Assembly (NCBI GenBank): GCA_905221605.1
Contig: CAJNDS010002646.1
Location: 910,146 to 974,145 of the forward strand
Direction of reading: 5' to 3'
DNA length: 64,000 bases
Source of the DNA: Symbiodinium natans
Taxonomy: Eukaryota > Sar > Dinophyceae > Suessiales > Symbiodiniaceae
Positions 47,750 through 58,400 of the stretch are shown here, in pieces; the first letter of the stretch is position 1; every line of letters starts with the position of its first letter. Position numbers and translations under genes: made by a program. The notes beneath the pieces are model-generated. The model saw nothing but the letters and a program-made list of their open reading frames with translations. It did no database searches and was not told where the DNA came from.

Positions 47750-47864
47750 AAATGGAGGTTCATGGGGGTAGTTCTAAGTGGGGTATAAGCAGGATAGCTC
47801 CAGCCATAACCTTGATTAGGGGGGCACCTGGAACCCGCTTATAGCTAGCCATGAACCTCCATTT
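47750..47864. mobile_element. M1 short inverted-repeat element
   Basis: AAATGGAGGTTCATGG and CCATGAACCTCCATTT are perfect 16-bp inverted ends, longer than in other copies. Beyond it lies a second hairpin (47865-47990) with GGGACCC and GGGTCCC blocks. Confidence 0.8.
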
Positions 47865-48091
47865 AAGGGGTATAAGGAGGGACCCCTAGAAAGGACCCTT
47901 AATCTTATTCCCATATAAGTAGCCCCAAAATTACCCCAAAGCACCCCTAGGGTCCCTTATAAGGGCATAAGGGTCCCTCCTGTAGTCCCTTGACTCCTAG
48001 CACCACCGCTCAATTGCTCAACTCGGGCGGGGGGGGGGGGGGGGGGGAGCTGACACAGCGGACCCGAAACCCTGAAGCCGTGTAGTCCCAG

Positions 48092-48142
48092 GCACAACGA
48101 AGGACTGCCTCGTCTGAAGTCGGGGTGCCAAGCCACACTTAG
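48092..48142 (+). CDS. Candidate terminal exon with stop
   Basis: TAGTCCCAG precedes an open frame reading AQRRTASSEVGVPSHT then TAG at 48140-48142. A G-run (48027-48047) is upstream. No family is recognised. Confidence 0.35.
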   Translation, partial: AQRRTASSEVGVPSHT

Positions 48143-49666
48143 AAGGTTTAGGGTTTCGGGGTTTAGGGTTTAGGGCATTTTAGGGTTTGGGGTTTAGGGG
48201 TTGGGTTTATGGCTTCGTGTTGCTTTAAGGTTTGTTGCTTTAAGGTTCCCTGGCTTTCCCGAAGGGTCCATGTACCCATCTATGGCGTACTTGGGGCTTG
48301 AAGAGGTTCCCTACGTGCCCAAGCTGTTTTAGGTACATGCACCCTTGCGGTGTCTGGACTTGACCTAGCACAACTTGGATTCCACCGGCTGGTGGCCCTC
48401 AACCTTACTACTCGTACCGTTAGTACCCTAATGCCCTCATGCCCAAATACCCTGGACCCAGATAGGCTTGAAGCTTTAACCCAGTACCTTAAGTGACCCG
48501 CACTCGTTTGGCTAAAGGTTATACCTTACACTATGCTCCAAGCAAGAAGGACAAAAGTACTATATACCTGGTAGCCCATTGGTACCCTGTACCTTGTGTT
48601 TTGGTTCTGGGCTCCCTTTATAAAGCAACCAACCCAAAAAGGGTGCCCGTAGTCTAATATGGTTACTGGGCTTCGGACACTACTTGAGGTGTTCCGACGG
48701 GTTCCGACGGTCGAATACCTCCCACCCTCGGCCAATGTGATGCCTCTTTCAATCCAAAGCTTTGCAGCTTAGGGCAATTCAGAAGCCCTATGCCCGTGAA
48801 CACATAAACCCCCTAAACCCTATAAACCTAAACCCTAGAGCCTAGAACCCCTAAACCCCTGGAGCCGTTAAACCTCCAAAGCCACCTTGAACTGCTGAGC
48901 TTCCCTTGAAGTTTCACACGTCGTTATAAGTTGGGTTTTGGGTGATAGGTGTCCTAACGAAAATAAAAACCCGTTGTAACTCTAGTTGCGCTACTTCCAG
49001 CCCTAACACCTAAACCCTAAAGCCTACTTATAACCCACTTGCTAAGCCAGTGGTTCCTTTTCTCTTTTTCTGGATCTGGCTTCCCTTATAAGGCAACCAA
49101 CCCCAAAAAGGGTGCCCTATCATAATATGGTTAAGCCTCCCGCCGGGAGGTTCCCCGTGTGGGGCGCGTCGACTCCGCGCGAGTTGGACGCGTCGACTCC
49201 GCGCGCGCGGCGCTGCGGAAGAAGGCCTGCGCTGTTTGTTTTACCCTGAATCCTAAGCCCGAAATCCTACACCTTTCAAAAACAAAGCAACTGTTCGGGT
49301 TTTGGGGCTTAGGTTTGTTTTACCCTGAATCCTAAGCCCGAAATCCTACACCTTTAAAAAACAAAGCAACTGTTCGGGTTTTGGGGCTTAGGCCGTTGGG
49401 CTTAGGGTTACCCATACTTAGTAGCTGAGTAGGCAACCTTTACTTTGTGGGGGTATCTACAATCTGACCAGAGTTGAAGGTTTTCCTGTTTTTGCCCAGG
49501 CTACCTCGGTCGGACCCCAGGCTGTCTTTTTCGCAGAGGACCTAAGTTAGGTTTCTAACTCCTAAACCCCAAACCCTACAACCTAAACCTGAAGCCCCAA
49601 ACCCTGAACCCTAAACCCTAGACCCTAACCCTAGACCCTAAACCCTAAACCCTGAACCCTTCTCAG
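48143..49666. repeat. Spacer with M6 and M3 elements and a tandem duplication
   Basis: M6 at 48254-48353, M3 at 48567-48674 and 49041-49136, a CGCGTCGACTCCGCGCG direct repeat (49165-49203), a 77-bp tandem duplication (49238-49391) and an M8-like left end at 49417. No supported gene. Confidence 0.6.
49238..49391. repeat. Tandem duplication, two copies of about 77 bp
   Basis: GTTTTACCCTGAATCCTAAG through TTTTGGGGCTTAGG occurs twice in succession with one or two differences (CTTTCAAAAAC against CTTTAAAAAAC). The near identity suggests a recent event. Confidence 0.95.
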
Positions 49667-49761
49667 AGGGCTCAAAATGGCCACCCCATACGGAAGAGTC
49701 CATCCAGGCTCCGGAAATTCCGACTGCGACCAGCACGCCCAGCAGGGCTCTCAGCCATGGG
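49667..49761 (+). CDS. Candidate exon
   Basis: CCTTCTCAG precedes and GTTTAGGG follows a stretch open in two frames, one reading RAQNGHPIRKSPSRLRKFRL and the other MATPYGRVHPGSGNSDCDQH. CCCTAAA left, TTTAGGG right. No family is recognised. Confidence 0.45.
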
Positions 49762-50061
49762 GTTTAGGGTTTAGGGTTTAGGGTTTTGGGTTTAGGGTTT
49801 AGGGTTTAGGGTTTAGGGTTTAGGGTTTAGGGTTTAGGGTTTAAGTTTGGGGCCAATTGTTTAGGGTTGCTACTGGAAGTTTAATAGGTACTTGTATCTG
49901 TATCTAGTGTTACGAATAGGTCCACCGCATTTTTTACATAGCCCTAATCAGGTACACGCAGCCGCTTTTGCAATTGCCCATGAGCTTTCAAGCGTACACT
50001 AAGCCCCAACCTTGAACATCCAACTCCATGCAGCAGATCCAAACGCCCCTACAAAAAACAG

Positions 50062-50188
50062 CACTTGCAGGTTCATCGTACTTATTAACCAATTACAGCT
50101 GTACTTATAACTAGGGCACTGAAGGGGCCTATAAGTTGGTGACAAGTACAGTTATACTTGGTTAATAAGTACCATGCACCTCCAAGTA
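50062..50188. mobile_element. M2 short inverted-repeat element
   Basis: ACTTGCAGGTTCATCGTACT and AGTACCATGCACCTCCAAGT are inverted ends. The interior TTATTAACCAATTACAG pairs with CTTGGTTAATAAG. Confidence 0.8.
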
Positions 50189-50497
50189 CCCAAAGTCCAT
50201 GGCATGTGCTACCTGTATTCCCATCCACGGGCTAAAAGCATTAAAAAGGTGACCCATATATGGAATAGGCGCCCACGCACCCACACATCAGGAGACGAAT
50301 CCTGAAGCCTCCACCCCCCAACCTCTTAGGGTTGTCTTAGGGCTCTAGGGGTTTAAGTTGTTTGCGCCCTAAACCCTAAAGGCTAAACCCGAAACCCTAA
50401 ACCATGAACCCTGAACCCTAAACCCTAAACCCTAAACCTTAGGGAACCGTAGCCCCGAAGCTTCCGTCATGAAGCGAACGACCCCCCCTTCCCGCAG

Positions 50498-50551
50498 GTA
50501 CCACTGTCCCGGACATCTCCGACGTTCAGAAGCCCTTGAAGGACTCTCGCG
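50498..50551 (+). CDS. Candidate 54-nt exon
   Basis: CCCTTCCCGCAG precedes and GTTCAGGG follows an open frame reading TTVPDISDVQKPLKDSR. Strong acceptor, GT donor, CCCTAAA left and TTTAGGG right. No family is recognised. Confidence 0.55.
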
Positions 50552-51277
50552 GTTCAGGGTTTAGGGTTTAGGGTTTAGGGTTTAGGGTTTAGGGTTTAGG
50601 GTTTAGGGTTTAGGGATTAGCTGCCCTGGGTTCAACTCGGGGTTCATAGGGATGCCGGTGTCGAAGGGAGCCTTTCCATACTTGTTCTTGGGATGGATTC
50701 CTGAACCCTAACTCTAAACCCTAAACCCTAAACCCTAAACCCTAAACCGCCCTAAACCCTAAACCCTAAACCTAATTAAACCCTGAACCCTAACCCCTTT
50801 CGGTTGTTGACCAAGACTCTTCTTGCCGGCTTTGTGCAGCGAATTTGGAGATAAGGTCCCTTATGTGGATCCCGAAGCCCCAAGCTGCTTCAAGCCGCTA
50901 CCCTAGAAGCCGCAAACCAACTTATCCTCAGCCCCAAAGAAGACCCCTAAGCTACCCTCAGCGGCATAGAAGCCCCAAATCCAAACCCCAAAGCCTAAAC
51001 CCTAAACCCTAAACCCTGAACCCCAAAACCTAAACCCTAACCCCTAAACCCGAAACCCGAAACCCTAAACCCTAAATCCAAAACCCCAAACCCCAAACCC
51101 TAAACCCTAAATTTAAGAGCCTCCGGCTCAAGCCGCCGACCCCGCTGGAGCATAGTTGAGAGGTCTAAACCCGCTCGCATGGTTCGAAGATCATCCCAGC
51201 CTGCTCGGCAGAGTTCTGTGAAACGTTTGGGGGGGGGGTAGGGGTTAGCACCAGAACAACCTCAAGCAGGTGGGTGG

Positions 51278-51281
51278 GGGT

Positions 51282-51331
<50 letters not shown>
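51278..51331. repeat. Poly-G tract of about 50 bases
   Basis: One of the longest homopolymers in the window, with shorter G-runs nearby (51230, 51459). All are on the + strand. True length in the genome is uncertain because such runs are hard to sequence. Confidence 0.9.
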
Positions 51332-51332
<1 letters not shown>

Positions 51333-51658
51333 AAACGCTGATTTTGCTGAGGGCGCCCCTACCCCCCCGTGCTGAACCCCCCTGTTTACGCTGTGGTGGC
51401 GCGGTCCTCCACGAAAAAATTGTGCACCGACCCCCCCCACCCCCCCCCCGCGTTTTGGGGGGGTAAGGAGGGAAAGAGGGAGGTTTTCACCTCCTCAAAC
51501 CCATCCAACACGCCGCCAGGGTCAGCGGACCCTAAATCCAAAACCCCAAACCCCAAACCCTAAACCCTAAACCCTAAACCCTAAGCCCTAAACCCTAAAC
51601 CCTGAACCCTGAACCCTGAACCCTGAACCCTAAACCCTAAGCCCTAAACCCTACCCAG

Positions 51659-51730
51659 GCGACGAGTCGCCCGGACACGAAGGGCACCGCGGCATCGAAG
51701 GAAGCAGCTCATCATGGCGAGGCCGGAGAT
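51659..51730 (+). CDS. Candidate 72-nt exon
   Basis: CCCTACCCAG precedes and GTACCTGG follows a phase-0 exon reading ATSRPDTKGTAASKEAAHHG then EAGD. CCCTAAA lies to the left. Probably a disordered segment. No family is recognised. Confidence 0.5.
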
Positions 51731-54108
51731 GTACCTGGGGGGGGTTTTAGGTTTTAGGTAAGCCTAACACGCTAGACCCTAAACCCTAAACCCTAAACCC
51801 CCAAAGGTTGAGGTTCAGGGTTCAGGGTTGTGGGTTGAGGGTTGAGGGTTGATTTGGAACATTTTGTAAGTTTCTAGGGGCCCTAATCCCTACAGAGCAC
51901 GCTTTGCCCACAGAAACTCAAATTTTTAGCAGGGTCCTCCCAACCCACCCCTACCAGGGGTCTTTATCGGCGGTTTAAGCAAGGCCCATGATTCAATTTC
52001 GTGCGTTGCCTGTCTGTGAAGGCTAGGCCAACCACCCTCCAGTCCCCTTGCAAACTTTTGTTCCCATTTTCAACATATTATACCATTACTTCAAATTGAG
52101 CCCTTTAAGGTATACTCCCTTCATGACCAAGACCCAGGCATAATGTATGCAGTCTGGCAGCAACGCTCGGATGAGCATTTCCTACAAGATGCCTTCTTCG
52201 CATCTAAGCCCGAAACCCTCAACCCTACTTGAACCCTCAAGCTACTGTAGTACGCTAGGGGCCAAACTATGGACCGAATACGAACTACATAGGTACATGG
52301 ACCCTTTGGGTTGCCTGTTGGGGTTTGGGATTTATGGTTAGGGTTTCGGGCAATAAAGAAGGCATCTTCGTCATGCATGAGCAGCAAGCACGAACAGCCA
52401 GACACGCTGAGACAAAGCTAAGGCCAAGGATCTGTTTCGCCGCAAGCCAGGTGACCTGACCTTCCCTACATGGGGCATTCACGATATAAGGGCAACTATA
52501 TGGATTACATTGAATCATTGCATTCTTATGCTTTTATTACGTTATCGTAAGATGATCTTGTTATACTTATCAGTATACTACAGTGAGAGCGTTTCTTTTT
52601 CACACCTATGAAAGGGACGGGGCTTATAAGGCAAGCTGTAGGGAAGCTACGGAGGCTCGGTTCGGTGTGAGCCATGTCCGAGGCCCTGAGGCATTAGGGT
52701 TTTAGGTTTGGCGTTTAGGGATTCGTATCTACAGGTTCGCTGTATAATGACGACTGGCTGGCTGGTAAGAACACCCAAAGAATAGAAGAGAATCATCCCC
52801 ATATTTCCCTTATAAGAACGGATATTTGTCATTTTTGTTGGGAGGTTCTTAGGCAAATAGTAGTATACTGCGTATGCCAACTACACATCCCACTTGGAGC
52901 ACCCGGAGTTCGCACTGTTGACCCCGAAGACATACTTGCCACCCCCCCTTTGGTCTCAAACTTGCCAAAGTTCCCCACCACTCCTGCCTCATCCCAGATC
53001 GCGGTAGCTCGACGGAAAGAGCGTGACGGCGGGAAGGGAGGGCGGGCAGTACATGAAAGGAAGCAGATACGGCTTGTATGGGCAGACGAAGGTGATGTAG
53101 CCCTTGGACTAGAAGAAAGCAGATACAAAGACTTGCTTGAATGTTCATGGGCCCTCAACTCTGAACCCTGAACCCTGAACCCTGAACCCTGAACCCTGAA
53201 CCCTAAACTGAAACCCGAGGCCCTAAAGCCTATACGGGTTTAATGCACCTACCTCCTTTGCCTAAATGCCAAGAACCAGCTGAGGGCTTGGACTTCCTGA
53301 GCTGTTTAGGGTTTAGGGTTCAGGGTTTAGGGTTTAGAAACTAAAGGGTTTAGGGTTTAGGGTTCAGGGTTTAGGGTTTAGGGTTCAGGGTTTAGGGTTT
53401 AGAAACTAAAGTTTATCCTCTCGGGTCTACTTAGTGTCTACTCAACAATTCATGTGGGTGCTTTGACGTGGCTTACTGTGTAGGATGGCTGCATGTATGG
53501 CCCTACACTGTAGGTAGAAACTTCAAGTAAGGCAAGGAAGTGCAGGCTCCCCCTTACGTGTTTAGGGCTTCGGGTTTAGAGGGTTTAGGGAATCCCCCAC
53601 AAGGAGGACCCTTAAAGAAACTGGGACGGAGGAGGAGTTTTAGGGTTAAGGGTTTAGGAACCCTAAAGCCTGCTTTTAGGGGTAAACAGGTTTGCAGAAA
53701 GCTTTCAGATTAGATGTGCGGACCTATGGCCGGCCTCAGCCTCAATCCCTGAACTGCTTAGAGCGAACTCTGGCGCCTGGAATTTCAGGGTTTACGGTTT
53801 AGGGACTATGGTTCAGGGTCAAGGATTTAGGGTTTAGTCTGAAGAGTTTATAGGGTTCAGGGTCCAGGATTCAGGGTTCAGGGATTACACGCAGTGGCGA
53901 GAATCCTTCTGCATGGGTGCGCGTGCTATGGCGTCGTTCTCAGAGGGTCTATGGTTTATTGGGTTTGGGGATTAGGGTTTATCCAGGAAGCCCTGGCCCC
54001 CGAAGAAATCTAGACCCAAAAGCCCCCCCCCCCCCAAAAAAAAAAGAAAACAAAAAAAAGTATGCATATACATAGAAATATATATATATATATACATAGG
54101 AAAAAAAA

Positions 54109-54139
<31 letters not shown>

Positions 54140-54317
54140 GTACATACATACATATATATATATATGGATAAGTCCTAAAAGGCCCAAGACCTAGAACCCC
54201 GCCAAGAAGCCTGGAAACCCTGAGCCCTAAACACCCTAAACCCTAAACCCTAGACCCTAAACCCTAAACCCTAAACCCTAAAGATGGCACATTAAAAAAC
54301 CCCGGAGGCGCTGTGAG
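51731..54317. other. Long spacer, little coding evidence
   Basis: Less telomere-like than most of the window. It holds a partial M6 end (52285-52313), an M9 right part (52800-52865), a unique block at 52870-53150 that is open on both strands without splice support, G-type repeats at 53300-53410 including a 67-bp direct repeat, a small open piece at 53895-53945 (reading WRESFCMGARAMASF after ACGCAG) and an AT microsatellite (54078-54164). Confidence 0.45.
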
Positions 54318-54362
54318 GTCCGCGTCCTCCAACCTGCAGAGCTCCGGGCAGTAGGGCCCTGA
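54318..54362 (+). CDS. Candidate terminal exon with stop
   Basis: CGCTGTGAG precedes an open frame reading VRVLQPAELRAVGP then TGA at 54360-54362. CCCTAAA left, TTTAGGG right. No family is recognised. Confidence 0.35.
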   Translation, partial: VRVLQPAELRAVGP

Positions 54363-54492
54363 GCTTTGCAGGTTCCGGGTGTAGGGTTGATTGGGGCGTT
54401 AGTACTAGGGTTTTAGGGTTTATTGGTGTTTTAGGCGTTTAGGGTTTAGGGCTTAGGGCTTAGGGTTCAGGGTTTAGGGCTTAGGGCTTGGG

Positions 54493-54592
54493 GCTGGTGG
54501 CCTTGTCCCTTTTCTGCGAACAAGGTTCCTTGATCAAGCAACCAGGCCCAGAAAGGGTGCCCTTGTTAAAATATGGTTACTGGGCTACCAAG
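54493..54592. mobile_element. M3 short inverted-repeat element
   Basis: The right end GGTTACTGGGCTACCAAG matches the M3 introners in the NYN gene. The left end is degraded (GCTGGTGGCCTTGTCCC). No target duplication is clear. Confidence 0.7.
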
Positions 54593-55239
54593 ACCCGAAA
54601 CCCCAAGCTCTAAACCCTAAACCCTAAACTCCGGGGTTTGGGGTTTAGGGTTAGGTTTCGGGTCTGCAACAGGGACCCGGCACGACCCAACACAGGCGTT
54701 TCCCCAAAATTAGGGTACCTTTTTGTGTTGGGGGGCGGGGTCATTATAATGGGGATTCTGCTCTATTTTGTGTATATACAGGGTACCTCCCCCCCTCCCC
54801 ATTTTTAGGGAAATGATCCAATCAAAAGAAGGATGAGCAGGGCATAACCCTGCACAACCCCAAACCCTAAACCCCCAAGTCCTAAACCCTCAGCCCTACA
54901 CCTTAAGGCTTTGGACAATCCAACAGTGCAAGTGCATAGAACCCCAGGTCGGCTTTCAGGTTTTAAGGCCCAAGCCCCAAACCCTGTTGCGAAAAAAAGC
55001 CCCAAAGAGACCCTACATGGGGGTTTACGAAAAAAGGGACCCAGCAGGATTCCCTTACAATAAGGAACCCAATGACACCTAATTTCAGAAACCCCCATAT
55101 ACCTACAGCCCAAACCCCACTCGCAAAGCGTCCATGTACCGTTATGGTATCTGCTTGGGCCTTAGGCGGGGGTTCCTATCTAGTACTAAGCCCGAAACCC
55201 TAAACCCTAAAAGGCCCAAAACCCTAAACCCTAAACAGA
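54593..55239. repeat. Spacer with M7 element upstream of the kinase gene
   Basis: Short telomere-like runs and an M7 element at 55017-55099 with inverted ends GGGGGTTTACGAAA and TTTCAGAAACCCCC. An unassigned open region (55240-55440) follows, where two + frames are open (one reading MSGKKAHPCWVAHVLLLPRL, the other CAALAAIKGSWARCRIEVFD). It may hold 5' exons of the kinase. Confidence 0.5.
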
Positions 55240-55445
55240 GTGCAGATGAGTGGCAAGAAGGCCCACCCTTGCTGGGTGGCACATGTGCTGCTCTTGCCGC
55301 GATTAAGGGCTCGTGGGCAAGGTGCCGGATTGAAGTTTTCGACATCAAAGTCACACCTGAAATCTTTGAGGAAGGATCACAAGGACGGCCGCCCAAGCCA
55401 GCTGCGCCGGGATTTTGAAGACATCCGTCGGTCAAATACGTGCAG

Positions 55446-58400
55446 AGAGCTGGGAGGTTGACGGCTGTTATGAAGGTCTCATAACTATATCCCCCTTGGG
55501 AATTATTTTTTGTTCATATAACACCCAAGAGGATATTTAAAAATATTACTGTTATTAAGGTTCTAAGGGGCTGTGAGCCAGTTGTGGAGATGGAACCAAA
55601 CATGACGATTGAGTCATCTTCGCGGCCTTTCCGGCTTACGCCCTAATAAAACCCCTCAACCCCTAAAACCCTCAAGTTTCCCTATATTTAGGCAAGTACC
55701 CTAAACCCTAATCCCCCAAACCCTAAACCCCTAAAACCCTCAAGCCCTCTCAGCTGCACCCCTAAACCCTAAACCTTAAACCCTAAACCTTAAACCCTAA
55801 ACCGCTAAACCCTGAACCCCTTTTTCCCGTCAAGCCCTCTCAGCTTCAGGCCCGGCGCCAACAGCATGGACTGCTACGCCGTGGGCCGCCTGCTGGGCCG
55901 TGGCGCCTTTGGCAAGGCCGGGTGTGCCTTAGGGTTCAAAAGGTGCCGAAGGGGTTTTAAACCCTAAACCCTAAATCCTAAGCCCTAAGCCCTAAACCCT
56001 AAACCCCCAAGTTTCAAAGGGCTTAGAGTCTAGAGGATATGGGGGTCGACCGTAAGCCCTAACTAGGCATCCTATGGCAAAGCCCGACCTCGAGGTGAAT
56101 GGGTAGCTCTAGAAGTAGCTAAGGCCCGGAGTAGGCCCTTGTTTCCTTCTTTTTGGGGTAGGGGTTCCCTTAAAATCCCCTTAAAACCAAAAAGGGCACC
56201 CTTTTCATTCCTAGGTTAGTCCTGGGTCTAGGTAGGGTTTTCGGGTTTAGGGTTTGGGGTTTAGGGTTTAGGGTTGGCAGAGTGCCCTGAGGAGGCCAAT
56301 CACTCCGCCCTCTGCAGCTCAAGCCCCTTCTGACAGCGCGAAAGAGATTCAAAGAGATTGTCCTTCCGCCCCCTTAGGAATATAAAACCCAAGAGAATAT
56401 GAAAACACCCTTAATTAGGAATATGCAACCCCTCGGGAATATCAAGTAGGAATACAGCCTGAGGAATATAAAACCCAATGCAATATTGAACATATATATA
56501 GTATTTTCCCTAAACCCTAAACACTAAACCCTAAACCCTAAAATGGTATTCTTATTAAGGTTCTAAGGGGGGCATCGTGTCACTGATCTGAATACTCGTC
56601 CCCCTTCCCGACTCTGGATGGTGAGTCGGCCTGTGGCGACGGTTGGGGGCGGGGGTTCAGGGTTTAGGGTTTACGGTTTAGGGTTTAGGGGTTCGGGGTT
56701 TACATCCGAAATGCAGTGCTGCGTGAGACTGCATGACTGCACAGCCTCATGTCTTCAGCAACCTTCCAATGCTGTGGGATGCGGTTGCTAGTTCTCTCAG
56801 TCGTCCTGGCTAGATAGTGATGAGAGTAGTTACAGTAAACTCCAGAAAATTGGAACATGGCTTAAGAATGATGAGAGCTAGGATTCCCTTTAGTATACCT
56901 ATTGGGGTATGGCGAGAAGGATGTTCCAACTTTTTGGACTTTACTGTACTTGACAGGTTTCGGATTTAGGGTTGGGCTTGCGGCGCCACTGTTCCAGGGA
57001 TACACACTCAGCCCTGATTGTGATTGAAAAAGCTCTAAGGGCTTAGGGTTTAGGGGTTGGGGTTTTAAAACCTTAGACCCCGAACCCCTAATCAGCAACC
57101 CACGCCGTGCAGGTCAATGTCGCTGTGCACAAGCTGACGGAGGCTCCCAAGTCCTGCAAGCCTGAAGCGTCTGAATCAAGTATTTGCTTAAGAACCCCAA
57201 AACAATTCATTGTAATACCCTGAGAGGGAATATATTTTTGTTGGGGGTTCTTAACCAAATAGTAGTATACAACTGCCGTGCTGCATGCGGCCAGAGGGCC
57301 ATCTTAGCAGGCCTTCGAGTTGTAGGTGGGGTTCCGAAAATGGCGGTACCCTATTCGGGGGTTTCTACAATAATACAGACTAAAGTACTTTGGGGCATTT
57401 TGGGGACCCTAAACCCTAAACCCCATAGTGGGAAACATCCGTACACAAGGGTGTGTCAGGCGATGCAAGTCAACGTCGACTGGTTTGGGGTTAGGGCATC
57501 GGCAGTCCTCTGTTTAGGGTTGAGGGTTTAGGGTTTAGGGTTCTCTCTCCGCACATGCTTTGGTGATTAAAAAGGTCTGAGGTGAAGATTTGGAGATCGT
57601 CGGCCTTTCAATCCTGAAACTGACCCGTCACGGTAGCTACGGAATAGTCCAGCACTTCCCCCTAGACACCGAGTCCTACAACCTTCTGAGAAGGATTCCC
57701 TCTGTCAAGCGGGGCAAGATGTCAGTCTGGTTCTAGGGTCTATGGGGGGTAGCCCACTGTAGTACATGCCCAATCGGCACCAGCAAAGGCACTAGAAACC
57801 CTAAGACCTTAAACCCACAAATTGTGAATCCTCAGACCTTGCAAATCCTAAGCCTTAAGCCCGAAACCCTACACCCCTAAACCCTAAATCCTAAACCCTA
57901 TACACCTAAATACGCCCTAGAATAATATGCTTCCAAACCAAGGCAGCCAACTTTTCAGGTTGACCTTTTCGGGAGTCAGGGCTCCGACAGTGGATTTGTG
58001 TGTGCTACTCTAAACCTTAAACCCTAAACCCTAACCTAAATCCTTGGCTTTGTTAAGACGAAGCCCCCCATAACCCTAAACCCTAAACTCTAAACCCTAA
58101 ACCCTAAACCCTAAACCCTAAGCCTTAACGTGCAGGAGCTGTCAGCCATGAAGCAGTGCGATCGGAGGCGGATTGCGGAGGCTCGGGGCTTTCTTGGAAG
58201 GGGAGTTAGGGTGTGGGGTTTAGGGTTTTAGCGTTTAGGGTTTAGGGTGTCGACTGATTTAGGGGGCTTTGCCTGCTCGACGTTTGGTGACCCACAGAGA
58301 TGCGGTGAGAGGCCCCCTTTTCAGGCAGTAAACGACGCTGGAAAGGTAGAATCCTCAGCAGCATACTCGAGCTCTGAACCTGAAACCCTTGAACCCTCAA

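Noticed and set aside
52829-53171. Overlapping ORFs on both strands (109, 99 and 73 codons)
   Set aside because: Mutual antisense overlap, no motif, no convincing splice sites. Coding on either strand cannot be excluded but is not supported.
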